This document shows, piece after piece, positions 43,001-52,294 of a DNA stretch of 64,000 nt. The position numbers and the translations under genes are program-made. The notes beneath the pieces are model-generated. The model was not told where the DNA came from. It ran no database searches and saw only the letters and a program-made list of their open reading frames with translations. Source of the DNA: JAWSVE01 sp050789445 (GTDB lineage: Bacteria; Pseudomonadota; Gammaproteobacteria; Pseudomonadales; Cellvibrionaceae); assembly GCA_050789445.1 (NCBI GenBank), contig JAILXR010000001.1:1798001-1862000 (forward strand), given 5' to 3'. Each line of letters opens with the position of its first letter. Position 1 is the first letter of the stretch.

Positions 43001-43925
43001 CGCCTGAAAATGGCGAGATGGCTGTTGGATGATTATGTGTTTCGACTTTCATTAATAAATGAATGGGTTCTTGATGATAACCGTATGCTTTGGTTTCAGG
43101 ATCAGGATAAAAACGACCCGCAGTATTACCGGCAACGACGGCTGCATTATCAGAATAAGCAGACAGAACATCTTCGCCACCGACTGCATTGGTATTTTTA
43201 ATCATTTTAAATAACGATAAATTTTCATCGTTACCATTAATCGTCCAGCTCGCATTAAAAATTTTGTGACGACAATGTTCTGAGTTTGCTTGCGCAAACA
43301 TCATCAGCTCAACATCAACTGGATTACGTTTTAATTCTTGATAGCTCGAAACAAGATAGTCAATTTCATCATCGGCAAGCGCCAAACCTAATCGACTATT
43401 TGCTGCGACGAGTGCTTGTCTTCCGCCCTTTAAAATATCAACGCTCTCGGCTTGTTTGGGTTTTTCTTCTTTGAACAAATGAGATAGCTCTGACAAATCA
43501 GAAAAAATATCTTCAACCATTCGGTCGTGCAAACACCCAACCACTTTATTATTTATCTGAGTAGCTTTGCTGTAAATCGTGAAAACAATTCCTCGTTCAA
43601 TGCGAGCAATTTCATTCAAACCAACATTGTGCGCAATGTCCGTCGCTTTAGATGACCAAGGAGAAATCGTTCCCGCCCTAGGGACGACGACATATTGTTT
43701 TTCACTGGCAATATTTATTGGCGCAGACTGCTCTTTAATTTGAGGACCATATTCCAGCAACCGTTCTAGGATGACGCTTTTTTCCTCTGACAAGGAATCC
43801 ACGCTCACCAAATGAACGTATTGAGAAGAGACAGCGATTATCCCTTGATCAATGAGCTGTAGCTGAGAAAGAAGTTTTTGATTACGAAAATCGGAGAGAG
43901 CGGGCGCGCCGAGCAAGGTCAGCAT
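40026..43925 (-). CDS. purL: Phosphoribosylformylglycinamidine synthase (PurL, fused large form)
   Basis: This enzyme catalyses the ATP- and glutamine-dependent conversion of FGAR to FGAM in purine synthesis. The 1299-residue protein is the long gammaproteobacterial type: an N-terminal PurS-like domain, two AIRS-type synthetase halves (with VETHNHPTAISPFSGAGTG and later IPVGKDSMSM), and a C-terminal class I glutaminase with the nucleophile in LGVCNGCQMM and the His-Glu pair in PHPERVFR. The start ATG at 43925 is preceded by GAGGTGA. No purine-type riboswitch or PurR box was recognised in front of it. Confidence 0.97.
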   Translation of the reverse strand: MLTLLGAPALSDFRNQKLLSQLQLIDQGIIAVSSQYVHLVSVDSLSEEKSVILERLLEYGPQIKEQSAPINIASEKQYVVVPRAGTISPWSSKATDIAHNVGLNEIARIERGIVFTIYSKATQINNKVVGCLHDRMVEDIFSDLSELSHLFKEEKPKQAESVDILKGGRQALVAANSRLGLALADDEIDYLVSSYQELKRNPVDVELMMFAQANSEHCRHKIFNASWTINGNDENLSLFKMIKNTNAVGGEDVLSAYSDNAAVVAGNTAGRFYPDPETKAYGYHQEPIHLLMKVETHNHPTAISPFSGAGTGSGGEIRDEGAVGRGSKPKVGLTGFTVSNLQIPDYQQPWEIDYGKPNRIVSALDIMLEGPIGGAAFNNEFGRPNICGYFRTFEENFAGERRGYHKPIMLAGGYGNIKEEHVDKPEFSPGHQLIVLGGPAMLIGLGGGAASSMTSGSSSEDLDFASVQRQNPEMERRCQEVIDQCWQMGNNNPIAFIHDVGAGGLSNAFPELVKDGGCGGTFELRNVPNDEPGMSPLEIWCNESQERYVLAVQEKDVQKFEEICQRERCPFAVVGVSTEEKTIVVNDKHFDSKPIDLPMPVLFGKAPKMHRSADTFYGEKKPFDCNEIKIDEAVNRVLQHPSVASKKFLITIGDRFVTGQVARDQMVGPWQVPVADCAVTTVSYDSFCGEAMAMGERTPTALLNAPASGRMAIAESITNIVATKIEKISDIKLSANWMCAAGQPGEDEKLFRTVETIGMELCPELGLTIPVGKDSMSMRTAWQSESGEDKSVTAPMSVVITAFSPVSDVRKTVTPQLRTDLGDSQLLLIDLANGKQRLGASILAQVFNEMGNDPADVESAQTLKDFFAAMQTCLDNGWIVAYHDRSDGGLFTTLAEMSFAGRCGVDVDIASFSSSNNSAAVLSALFNEELGGVIQVLEKNINNVQQCFAQHNIKEVLIALGRVTKQESFIIRADTTTLYESHRSSLEKMWAETSFRIQSLRDNPESAQQENNQILKSDAGLSVNLTYDLNEDVAAPFINKGVKPKIAVLREQGVNSHVEMAASFDRAGFDSIDVHMSDLLAGRVSLEDYRGLVVCGGFSYGDVLGAGEGWAKTVLFNEKVRDEFQTFFHRDNTFSLGVCNGCQMMSTIKELIPGAEHWSRFVKNNSEQFESRFSLVKIQESPSVLLSGMAGSHMPVAVAHGEGRAEFKNDSALSQCDSSGLVSMRFVDHDINVTEIYPTNPNGSPKGITGLTTLDGRATIMMPHPERVFRAVNNSWRPDDWTEDSPWMRMFRNARVFSS

Positions 43926-44412
43926 ATTAGTCTGATCACCTCAAGGTTATATCTGAAAAGGAAAGTTCACCAGCACCACAATTGATGCGAGAAAAAAGAG
44001 GCGTCATTGTACTGGATAGCTCTCAACAAGGCAGCAATATCAATGAAATCTAATGACAATCCTTGAAATTGTATTTTTACGTGTTCTTTACGATTAAAAA
44101 CAATGACATAACGAGTATTCTGCAGGATTATAGAAGGACAAATTTTGATACTGGATGGCTTTTCAGAGATAATTATCTCGATAAACAGTCACAAACGCAT
44201 AAAAACCGTCAAATCATTACCTAATCGAATAGCATTCCACTTTTCACTTACTATACTTGTCAATGCAATACAAGCTAGTTACGGCGGAACGAAAACGGTA
44301 AAATCATGCTCTATCAGTAGATTGTTATTGTTTTAGCAGAGCTAAAAATAGCAATCGGGCATAAAGCCCCACCCATTGATCCAATTCATGAGATGTTAGC
44401 CAGGAAGGCAAA
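43926..44412. other. Divergent intergenic region purL-mltF
   Basis: This 487-base gap between the divergent purL and mltF genes holds their promoters. I see no coding potential, repeat or riboswitch; a strong AGGAAGG box at 44401-44407 belongs to mltF. Confidence 0.4.
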
Positions 44413-45915
44413 ATGAGAACACGGTTTATGATGCAAGTTATTCTAAAGCGCTTCGCATACCCAGCTTTGCTCGTCAGCCTGTGCGTTTTTTTGGCTGCTA
44501 GCAGGCCAGCCTCATTATTGGAAAAAGTTCAGGACATTGGCCATCTCACCATCACGTCCAGAAACGGCCCAACAACTTTTTATGAAGGACAGCAAGGCCT
44601 AACTGGTTTTGAGTATACCCTCGCTAAATCTTTTGCGGATGAACTTGGCTTAGAACTCGTTATCGAAAGCGAAGACGATCTTGGCACACTAATAAAAAGT
44701 GTCTACGAAGATAACATTCAGCTTGCTGCTTCTGGTTTGACTGTTACTGATCAGCGAAAAGATAATGTTCTCTTCAGCACTCCTTACTTGGATATCACTC
44801 AACAAGTTATTTATCGTAGCGACAGTAAAAAACCATCGTCGGTTGAAGATTTAATCGGTGAAGAAATTTTAGTGATTGCCGACAGTGCCCACGCGGAAAA
44901 TCTGAGAGAATTGCAAGCAGATCATCCAGATCTACAGTGGGAAGAGCAAGCGGGATTAGAGATGATCGATCTCGTAGAAATGGTTCATAGCGGCGACATT
45001 AAATACGCCGTTGTTGATTCAAATGCTTTTCTTATTAATAGACATGTTTATCCACGAGCACGCGCTGCGTTTGACATCTCAGAACCTCAACAACTTGCTT
45101 GGGCATTTCCAAAAGAAAGCGACCCCACTCTGTTTAATGCTGCCGAAAAGTTTTTTGCTCGCATTAAAACCGACGGCACTCTAGAAAAAATTCATGACAA
45201 GTTCTATGGCGAAACAGATCAGTTTAATCATTCTGGTGCTTTATTATTTGCTAACCGTGTTGAGTCTCGCCTTCCGAAATGGGAAGCTCATTTAAAACAA
45301 GCCGGAGAAGATCACAATTTAGATTGGCGCTTACTTGCAGCAATTAGCTATCAAGAGTCTCACTGGAATTCTCGTGCTCGCTCACACACTGGCGTTCGCG
45401 GTTTGATGATGCTGACACAAGCAGCAGCAAAAGATATGGGAGTCACCAACCGTGTCGACCCAGAGCAAAGTATTAAGGGCGGCGCAAAATACTTTAAATC
45501 TATCTTCAATAGAATCCCTCAAAAAATTCAAGGCCTTGATAGAACTTGGATGGCTTTAGCCGCATACAATGTCGGCCTAGGTCACTTAGAAGATGCTAGA
45601 ATTTTGACTCAAAAACAAGGTGACAACCCCAACAAATGGGATCACGTTAGACGCCACCTGCCGCTTTTATCAAAACGAAAGTATTACAAAAACACCAAGC
45701 ATGGATATGCGAGAGGCTGGGAGCCAGTAGAGTATGTTGAAAATATTCAGCATTATTACACGGTGTTAAACTGGCACGAACATATGGAAGTTAGACGCAT
45801 TGCTGCTGCGAAAGAAGCTCAAGAAGCGATCGCTAATAATTTGCAAGATAAAGAGACAACCTTGGGAACAACAGCTTCTACTGTTACTTTTGATAAGGCT
45901 TCCCTCTCCTTATAA
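44413..45915 (+). CDS. mltF: Membrane-bound lytic murein transglycosylase F
   Basis: This enzyme cleaves peptidoglycan between MurNAc and GlcNAc, forming 1,6-anhydroMurNAc, at the outer membrane. The 500-residue protein has a signal segment (about 12-32), an amino-acid-binding (SBP_bac_3) domain at about 42-265 that in relatives senses muropeptides, and an SLT catalytic domain from about 295 with the Glu315 general acid in ISYQESHWN, GVRGLMMLT, and AAYNVGLGHLEDA. No lipid cysteine is seen in the signal region, so anchoring may differ from the E. coli enzyme. It is convergent with tadA. Confidence 0.93.
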   Translation: MRTRFMMQVILKRFAYPALLVSLCVFLAASRPASLLEKVQDIGHLTITSRNGPTTFYEGQQGLTGFEYTLAKSFADELGLELVIESEDDLGTLIKSVYEDNIQLAASGLTVTDQRKDNVLFSTPYLDITQQVIYRSDSKKPSSVEDLIGEEILVIADSAHAENLRELQADHPDLQWEEQAGLEMIDLVEMVHSGDIKYAVVDSNAFLINRHVYPRARAAFDISEPQQLAWAFPKESDPTLFNAAEKFFARIKTDGTLEKIHDKFYGETDQFNHSGALLFANRVESRLPKWEAHLKQAGEDHNLDWRLLAAISYQESHWNSRARSHTGVRGLMMLTQAAAKDMGVTNRVDPEQSIKGGAKYFKSIFNRIPQKIQGLDRTWMALAAYNVGLGHLEDARILTQKQGDNPNKWDHVRRHLPLLSKRKYYKNTKHGYARGWEPVEYVENIQHYYTVLNWHEHMEVRRIAAAKEAQEAIANNLQDKETTLGTTASTVTFDKASLSL

Positions 45916-45940
45916 ACACCTACATTTACCTGTTTAAAAA

Positions 45941-46420
45941 TTAAAGATTTTTCTTTCCTGCTTTTTTTATTGCTCGTCTCTGCTGAAAAAAACGACTCAT
46001 CACCTCACTACAATCTTCAGCGAGCACGCCTCCTTCATATAAAACTCGATGATTAAATATTTCATCATCAAAGATTTTTTTCTGACTAACAACAACACCA
46101 GCTTTCGGTTCTGTCGCTCCAAAAACCAACCGACCAATCCGACTGTGAATCATCGCGCCCGCACACATTAAACAGGGCTCAATCGTCACATAGAGCGTTG
46201 TATCAGGTAGACGATAATTTTTTTGATTCTTACCAGCGGCTCGTAATGCCATTACTTCCGCATGTGCTGTGGGATCGTGATCACTTATTGGCTGATTCCA
46301 ACCTTCACCAAGAATATTCTCATGGTCATCGATGAGAACTGCACCAACAGGAACCTCGCCGAGACTCGCTGCTTTTCCTGCTAAACCAATGGCATATTGC
46401 ATCCATTTTTGATCATTCAT
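45941..46420 (-). CDS. tadA: tRNA-specific adenosine deaminase
   Basis: This enzyme converts adenosine-34 of tRNA-Arg(ACG) to inosine; it is essential for reading CGC/CGA codons. The 159-residue protein has the zinc deaminase core HAEVMAL (His53, Glu55) and EPCLMCAGAM (Cys83, Cys86), and PTAHAE and the IHSRIGRLVFGA segment typical of TadA rather than of cytidine or guanine deaminases. In many gammaproteobacteria tadA is next to mltF and purL, as here. Confidence 0.95.
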   Translation of the reverse strand: MNDQKWMQYAIGLAGKAASLGEVPVGAVLIDDHENILGEGWNQPISDHDPTAHAEVMALRAAGKNQKNYRLPDTTLYVTIEPCLMCAGAMIHSRIGRLVFGATEPKAGVVVSQKKIFDDEIFNHRVLYEGGVLAEDCSEVMSRFFQQRRAIKKAGKKNL

Positions 46421-46620
46421 TAATGTATCGATAATAATGGACTCTTAATTTATCTAAAAAATATGTCTTATCAGAACCTTAGAAGACATAAGTTGCGCGA
46501 AATGCTTCAAACTCATATCATTCAGATCCACTTTTATTAAGCTAATCAGCGCTTTCTGCTGTGAATCTTACAATATCATTTCAATGACAGCCTAATGACG
46601 GCTTATTCAAGAGGTAAACC

Positions 46621-46941
46621 ATGCCCCAAGTTATTTACATCACACCTGATGGTGGACAGTATGAAGCTGACGTACCTGTTGGCAACACAGTGATGGAAGG
46701 CGCTATCGACAATATGATTGATGGTATTTTGGCAGAATGCGGTGGTTCGTGTACATGCGCTACTTGCCATTGTTATGTCGATGAAGCATGGAAAGATAAA
46801 GTCGGCGAAGCCGGTGAATTCGAGAAAGATCTACTAGAAATGGTTTTAGATCCTGAGCCCACTAGCCGCTTATCTTGCCAAATTACAATCACAGAAGAAC
46901 TGGATGGCCTGACCGTTCGCCTTCCTAAGTCGCAAATTTAA
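46621..46941 (+). CDS. [2Fe-2S] ferredoxin, adrenodoxin type
   Basis: This 106-residue electron carrier shows the cluster ligands as Cys40, Cys46, Cys49 and Cys86 in CGGSCTCATCHCYV and RLSCQI, the spacing (C-x5-C-x2-C) of adrenodoxin/putidaredoxin ferredoxins, which serve cytochromes P450, rather than of the Isc ferredoxin. No P450 or reductase gene is in the window. An AGAGG box precedes the ATG. The aldehyde dehydrogenase follows 154 bases later in the same direction; a link to an oxidative degradation pathway is possible. Confidence 0.92.
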   Translation: MPQVIYITPDGGQYEADVPVGNTVMEGAIDNMIDGILAECGGSCTCATCHCYVDEAWKDKVGEAGEFEKDLLEMVLDPEPTSRLSCQITITEELDGLTVRLPKSQI

Positions 46942-47095
46942 CACTTACCTACAAATTATCTGTAGCACCTAGATATCTATAGGCGCTAAGGTTTAAAGTC
47001 AGAAAAAAGCCCTCATATAAAGGGATTAGCCTAACAAATTACCACTAAATAATTCACCACAATATCAATTCTATAAAAGAAACCTGGAGAAGAAT

Positions 47096-48529
47096 GTGAA
47101 GCAAGCAACTCAGTTTTATATTGATGGAAAATGGGTAGATCCTATTACCCCACGTCAAATCGATGTTATTAATCCCGCAACTGAAGAACCTGTTGCTCAA
47201 ATCTCAATGGCAAGCAAAGCCGATGTCGACAATGCTGTCGCTGCGGCTAAAAAAGCATTTGATTCATTTTCTCAAACATCTCGCGAAGAGAGAATCGAAC
47301 TTCTCACTAAACTCGCCGCTGCTTATAAAGAACGCTATGCAGACATGGCAGAAGCCATTACGTTAGAAATGGGCGCTCCAGATGTACTATCTCAAAAAGC
47401 GCAAGCAGCGACAGGTCTTGGGCATATCTCTGCAGCGCTTGAAGTTTTAAAAACTTACGAGTTCGAAGAAGACCTTGGAACAACTCACGTATTTAAAGAG
47501 CCTATTGGCGTTTGTGGCTTTATTACTCCATGGAACTGGCCTATCAACCAAATCATGTGCAAAGTCGCTCCAGCGTTAGCAACAGGCTGCACCATTGTTT
47601 TGAAACCAAGCCAAGTTGCCCCTCTTGATGCATACCTTCTCGCCGAAATGATCGATGCGGCTGGTTACCCTGCAGGTGTTTTCAATCTCGTAAATGGTGC
47701 TGGTCCAGAAGTTGGCGAATGGCTATCGACTCATGAAGATGTCGACATGGTATCTCTCACTGGTTCGACTTACGCTGGTGCACAAGTCGCTAAATACGCT
47801 GCCGATACCATCAAACGCGTTTCACTTGAGCTGGGTGGTAAATCAGCAAACATTATCTTAGACGATGCTGACCTACAGCGTGCTGTAAAAATTGGCGTGA
47901 TGAGCTGCTTCAATAACACAGGGCAATCTTGTAATGCGCCAACTCGTATGTTGGTTCCTGCAGATAAGCACGACGAAGTTGTTGAAATTGCTAAAGCGGT
48001 TGCCGCAAAAGTTAAAGTGGGAGCGCCAAACGATCCAACCACCGTTATCGGTCCACAAGCAAACAAAAAGCAATGGAATACCGTTCAAAAATTAATTCAA
48101 AAAGCGATCGATGAAGGCAGCGAATGTGTTTTCGGTGGCGTTGGCAAACCAGAAGGCTTAGACATTGGCTTTTATTCCAAACCAACCATTTTTGCGAACT
48201 TAAAAAATAGTGACACCATCGCTCAAGAGGAGGCCTTTGGCCCTGTTCTAGCGATTATTCCTTACAAAGATGAAGAAGATGCAATCGCAATTGCTAACGA
48301 TAGCATCTACGGTTTATCAGGTTATGTTCAATCAGGTGATATCGATCGTGCTCGCCGCGTTGCTTCTCGCATGCGTACAGGAATGGTTCACATCAATGGA
48401 GCACCGACAGATATCAATGCTCCTTTCGGTGGTTACAAGCAATCAGGTAATGGTCGTGAGTGGGGCGCACACGGTTTTGATGAATTTTTAGAAATCAAAG
48501 CAGTGATGGGTTTTGATCAAAAGAAATAA
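47096..48529 (+). CDS. NAD(P)-dependent aldehyde dehydrogenase
   Basis: This enzyme oxidises an aldehyde to the acid in the cytoplasm. The 477-residue protein has the oxyanion Asn147 (TPWNWP), Lys170 of the cofactor site (VLKPSQ), Glu245 (LELGGK) and the nucleophile Cys279 (NTGQSCNAPTRM). The substrate cannot be read from the sequence; the closest-looking group acts on betaine, aminobutyr- and general aldehydes. The start is a GTG at 47096 with GGAG upstream; the overlapping ATG at 47094 reads straight into a stop. It is closed by a strong terminator. Confidence 0.92.
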   Translation: MKQATQFYIDGKWVDPITPRQIDVINPATEEPVAQISMASKADVDNAVAAAKKAFDSFSQTSREERIELLTKLAAAYKERYADMAEAITLEMGAPDVLSQKAQAATGLGHISAALEVLKTYEFEEDLGTTHVFKEPIGVCGFITPWNWPINQIMCKVAPALATGCTIVLKPSQVAPLDAYLLAEMIDAAGYPAGVFNLVNGAGPEVGEWLSTHEDVDMVSLTGSTYAGAQVAKYAADTIKRVSLELGGKSANIILDDADLQRAVKIGVMSCFNNTGQSCNAPTRMLVPADKHDEVVEIAKAVAAKVKVGAPNDPTTVIGPQANKKQWNTVQKLIQKAIDEGSECVFGGVGKPEGLDIGFYSKPTIFANLKNSDTIAQEEAFGPVLAIIPYKDEEDAIAIANDSIYGLSGYVQSGDIDRARRVASRMRTGMVHINGAPTDINAPFGGYKQSGNGREWGAHGFDEFLEIKAVMGFDQKK

Positions 48530-48553
48530 TTTAAATTGCTCTTTCGCTTAAAA

Positions 48554-48583
48554 TAAAAAAAGGCTGCAATTGCAGCCTTTTTT
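48554..48583. terminator. Bidirectional intrinsic terminator
   Basis: AGGCTGCAA pairs with TTGCAGCCT at 48561-48578, with A-runs before and T-runs after. It lies between the convergent aldehyde dehydrogenase and copper-monooxygenase genes and can serve both. Confidence 0.88.
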
Positions 48584-48672
48584 ATTTTCTGTAATTTGTA
48601 TTTATTAAACAATAACTAATAACGGATGATTAATAATTTACAAATACTACTTGCTTGTACTATTTACTGGAA

Positions 48673-50460
48673 CTATTTACTTGTTAGCTCTTGTTTTTCA
48701 TTTCCAAGGTTCGTGTAAGTAAAGTATCCGATGAACATCTCATCCCAACTTTGTGCACCACCCTTCACCACTTTATTAGGGTCTGGATTACCTGGATTAA
48801 ATTGAGAGTTATCGAACACACCATCGGTAACAACTCGTGATCCAGCCGGTAAAAACTTAGGTTCACTCAAACGATACGTTGGCTGCCAAGCAAAATTATA
48901 ATTTGGCACATTCAACAAAGTTTCTCTTTTTCCATCAGGATAAATGACAGTGAATTTAAATGCTTTGCCACGATAGTGCATGTGTGGACGAAGCGCATAC
49001 AACATCAAATCATGATTAAACACATGGTGATTATTCATCCGGTGCTCAACTTCGTTAGGCTTCAAAACAAGACTAGAACCACCGTGAGAAATCGACTTTG
49101 TTAAGTATTTATATTCAGGTTTTTTATCATGAAACCACAAGCCCACCTTAGTATTATCAACCACCTCTTTACCAAAAGTGGTGTAATGCATTTGCATGGT
49201 CAATTGAAAGCCCTTAGGAATAAATACACCTGTGTTCTCAGGAAACACTGTCACATCTGTTTTACCTGGCGCATAGCCTTCTAAAAAGTCACGAACATTT
49301 TCCTCATCAAGCACTTCATTTTTATTTTCAGGAGACGTGATGTAGGCCAAGAGGTGATGAAGAACACGTTTATCGCCAGGGATAAACTGTACTGCTTTAA
49401 TATACTTATCGTCCTCAAACTTTAAATCAATAACGTTATTAAAATAATCCAAAACACCAGTTGTTGGTACGGTGAAAGAAGGAACATCAATAATCATGTC
49501 TGGAGCATCAGCTAACTGCCAACCGCTTTTGATAGGCTTAACTGCATGAAGCGGATCTTCTTTTACTTTTCCTCTTGGCGTTCCAGCATCAATCCAATGA
49601 ATTAATGTTTGAGTATCTTCTACGGATAAATAGTTTGCATTGTCAAAATGACTAATTGTTGGATCCACTTGAGCAGGCGGCATACGCTTTGTCATCACCG
49701 CCTCACGAATCATTGGCGCCCAACCGCGAGTCATTTCATAACTGTTCATAGCGAACGGACCAATACCGCCTTCGACATGACAATGAGCGCAATTTTCTTT
49801 AAAGATCGGCGCTACATCTTTTGCGTAATCAGGCACTTTTTTCGCGTGCATTTGTTTTGTTGGAAAATCCAAATCACAGCTACTTGGATTATTAATTTCT
49901 ACCGTATCCATTCCAACATGCTTGCCTTCAACAATACTGGCTAACGCATCACTTAAAAAAGACGTTCCGGTTTCTGGCTTTCTACGTTGTGCAACTGTAT
50001 CAAGTGGACCACGGTAAACGAGCTGCCGTGTCTTGGGATCAAGAACAAGGATCTCGCCAGCCTTAGTCACACTTAAGGTTTCAGCCACTAATTGTGATTC
50101 ATCGTACATAATCGGAAAGTTGATATCGTAAATATCAGCAGTATTGCGAATCGATTTTAAATCGTCTTTTTTATTCGAGTTAAGCATCAAAAATTCAACG
50201 CCCATTGGCTGCCATGTTGTTCGAAGCAACTTATATTTATGAAGCATATCGATATTCTCAGAGCAATTATTTGCCTGAGAAATAATAACAACTGCCTTGT
50301 GATTACCTAAGCGAGTTAACTGATATTGATCTCCCTTATGATCGATCAAACCAAAATCACCCACTTTACTCGGCGCAGCAAAAACACTTGCTGCCAAGAA
50401 AAATGATGCTTGAGCAATAAAAGCTTTACGGATAAAACTTACCAAGGCTTTACTTTTCAT
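48673..50460 (-). CDS. Redoxin / cytochrome c / PHM-like copper monooxygenase fusion
   Basis: This exported 595-residue protein has three parts. After the signal (about 10-29) comes a peroxiredoxin-like domain (33-180), then a cytochrome c domain with CAHCH (Cys224, Cys227, His228) and a probable axial Met260, then a copper type II monooxygenase domain (about 320-590). The copper ligands of animal peptidylglycine monooxygenase (PHM) all have counterparts: His368-His369, His425 (MQMHYT), His493-x-His495 (RPHMHYRG) and Met575 (WDEMF). Such enzymes hydroxylate an aliphatic C-H with O2; the fused haem could feed electrons instead of ascorbate. The substrate is unknown. GGAGGA precedes the ATG. 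Confidence 0.85.
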   Translation of the reverse strand: MKSKALVSFIRKAFIAQASFFLAASVFAAPSKVGDFGLIDHKGDQYQLTRLGNHKAVVIISQANNCSENIDMLHKYKLLRTTWQPMGVEFLMLNSNKKDDLKSIRNTADIYDINFPIMYDESQLVAETLSVTKAGEILVLDPKTRQLVYRGPLDTVAQRRKPETGTSFLSDALASIVEGKHVGMDTVEINNPSSCDLDFPTKQMHAKKVPDYAKDVAPIFKENCAHCHVEGGIGPFAMNSYEMTRGWAPMIREAVMTKRMPPAQVDPTISHFDNANYLSVEDTQTLIHWIDAGTPRGKVKEDPLHAVKPIKSGWQLADAPDMIIDVPSFTVPTTGVLDYFNNVIDLKFEDDKYIKAVQFIPGDKRVLHHLLAYITSPENKNEVLDEENVRDFLEGYAPGKTDVTVFPENTGVFIPKGFQLTMQMHYTTFGKEVVDNTKVGLWFHDKKPEYKYLTKSISHGGSSLVLKPNEVEHRMNNHHVFNHDLMLYALRPHMHYRGKAFKFTVIYPDGKRETLLNVPNYNFAWQPTYRLSEPKFLPAGSRVVTDGVFDNSQFNPGNPDPNKVVKGGAQSWDEMFIGYFTYTNLGNEKQELTSK

Positions 50461-51229
50461 AACAAAGTCCTCCGACTAACCAATGAGTCTTTTTTTAAAA
50501 GGGTAACGAATGTTATCTTCTATCAATTCAAAATAGTCGACTTATGTCCAATCCGCTTGCTAACACCTACTTGATAATCAGCATGTTACTACCAATGTAG
50601 CAACATCAAGACTCTCAAAAAAGAGCTAACTCCTTGAATTTAAATTAGAAAATGCAGCGGATCAGATATTTTATGTATTCTATAAAAATTTGAACTGTAA
50701 AAAATATTTCATTTATTATTATCAAGATCACAGCAAAGTGAGTATCCAATCCAATGACCTCGTATCTTGATTATAAGCATCAAAAGTAGATTGGGAAACG
50801 CCTTCTTAGTAAACGATTGTAAGTACGCACAATTTGTAAGGAAAATTAAAAACATTCTGGCTTCTTTTATTGAGCCCTCAAGTATTCTCTTAATTTGTAA
50901 CTTAATTTGTAAAATGTAGCTTCCGACTTTATGCTTTAAAAAACGAATCGATATCAATTCAAAAAGCTTTAAGGTTTAGCCATTAATCACGGCACTCACT
51001 TAGAACAATGCCATAACAATTGTTTACTTATAGCCAGCATACAATTTAACGTCAGAGCCTGTTAAACTCATCCGCAAATAATAAGCAACCGATAATTCTT
51101 AGCTCTCATAAACACAATTATCATAGCAATTTTATTCGAGCCAAATTTAAAAACCCAACTTCATTCAAAACAACAATAATGTTTTCATTCACTTTTTAAC
51201 AGATTGACCATCAATAGGGAGCCAACCCA
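50461..51229. other. 769-base divergent control region of the monooxygenase and propeller genes
   Basis: This long, AT-rich gap lies between the two divergent genes. It contains three AATTTGTAA elements (50831-50839, 50892-50900, 50904-50912), which may bind a regulator. A minus-strand open frame at 50709-50957 has no protein-like features. GGGAG at 51216-51221 is the ribosome site of the downstream gene. Confidence 0.5.
50889..50912. repeat. Tandem 12-base repeat
   Basis: CTTAATTTGTAA occurs twice in perfect tandem (50889-50900 and 50901-50912), and its AATTTGTAA core once more at 50831-50839. It is a candidate operator in the divergent region. Confidence 0.6.
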
Positions 51230-52273
51230 ATGAACCACAGTAAACTAAAATCTGTCTTAGCTGCACTTGTAGTCTCTTCGTCGTTGTACACACTAAACGC
51301 AACCGCTCAATCAGACAATCCAAACTTAATTCCTAACCCTTACACTACAGTGCCAGGCATTTGGGCAAAGCTACCCAACGATAGAAAATGGGGTTCAACC
51401 AGTACAGTCTATTACGCAGGCAACGGAAAACTTTGGGCTGCAGAACGCTGTGGCGACAATAAAAATTGTTTAGACACGCCAGACATCGACCCCATTTTAT
51501 TGATTGATACAAAAACCGGAAAAGTTGAAAAAACATTTGGGAAAAACTTAATCGTATGGCCTCACGGAATTCATGTTGATCACGACGGAAACGTTTGGAT
51601 CGCCGACGCTCGTGGTGACGAAAAAAGAAAAAAAGGCCACCAAGTTCATAAGTTTAGCCCAGACGGAAAATTATTAATGAGCCTTGGTAAAGCCGGTGTT
51701 GCAGGCAACGATGAATATACTTTTGATCAACCTTGTGATGTTGCTGTAGCTGCAAATGGCGATATTTTTATTGCTGATGGCCATGCTGCTACAGGCAATA
51801 ATCGTATTGTAAAGTACAATAAAGACGGGAAGTTTATAAAGCAATTTGGCACTACCGGTAGTGAAGACGGAGAACTACGTGTTCCTCATGCTCTAGCAAT
51901 GGATTCTGAAGGTCGTTTATTTGTTGCTGACCGATCAAACAGCCGATTGCAAATATTTGATCAAGATGGAAAACATATTGACACTTGGACTCAATTTGGT
52001 CGCCCTAGCGGACTGTATATTGATAAAAACGACACTCTTTATTCTGCAGATTCAGAATCGAATACAGGACCAAGAAGAAATCCGGGTTGGTATCGCGGCA
52101 TTCGAATCGGCAGTGCAAAAGATGGCTTTGTTACCGCGTTCATACCTGATCCAAATACGGGTCGAGCACGAGGAACAAGTGTTGCTGAAGGCGTAACAGT
52201 CGACGAAGATGGAAATGTTTACGGAGCCGAGGTACTACAAAGAGCATTGAGAAAATACGTTCCCCAAAAATAA
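51230..52273 (+). CDS. Exported NHL beta-propeller resembling peptidyl-hydroxyglycine lyase (PAL)
   Basis: This periplasmic six-bladed propeller has 347 residues and a signal peptide of 26. The resemblance to the PAL half of the animal amidating enzyme extends over several blades: LLIDTKTGKVEKTFGKNLI, WPHGIHVDHDGNVWIADARG, FDQPCDVAVA and LRVPHALAMDSEGRLFVADR. Two of three expected zinc histidines are present (His112, His220); where the third is expected, before VDEDGNVY, the sequence reads VAEGV (Glu320), and the catalytic tyrosine after SDG/ADG is replaced by His. It may thus be an altered lyase or a binding protein. It is divergent from the copper monooxygenase. Confidence 0.8.
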   Translation: MNHSKLKSVLAALVVSSSLYTLNATAQSDNPNLIPNPYTTVPGIWAKLPNDRKWGSTSTVYYAGNGKLWAAERCGDNKNCLDTPDIDPILLIDTKTGKVEKTFGKNLIVWPHGIHVDHDGNVWIADARGDEKRKKGHQVHKFSPDGKLLMSLGKAGVAGNDEYTFDQPCDVAVAANGDIFIADGHAATGNNRIVKYNKDGKFIKQFGTTGSEDGELRVPHALAMDSEGRLFVADRSNSRLQIFDQDGKHIDTWTQFGRPSGLYIDKNDTLYSADSESNTGPRRNPGWYRGIRIGSAKDGFVTAFIPDPNTGRARGTSVAEGVTVDEDGNVYGAEVLQRALRKYVPQK

Positions 52274-52294
52274 CACTTATTATGTAAAACCAAA

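Noticed and set aside
50709..50957. 82-codon minus-strand open frame in the long divergent gap
   Set aside because: No ribosome site, no recognisable domain, and it overlaps the repeated AATTTGTAA elements; probably chance in AT-rich DNA.
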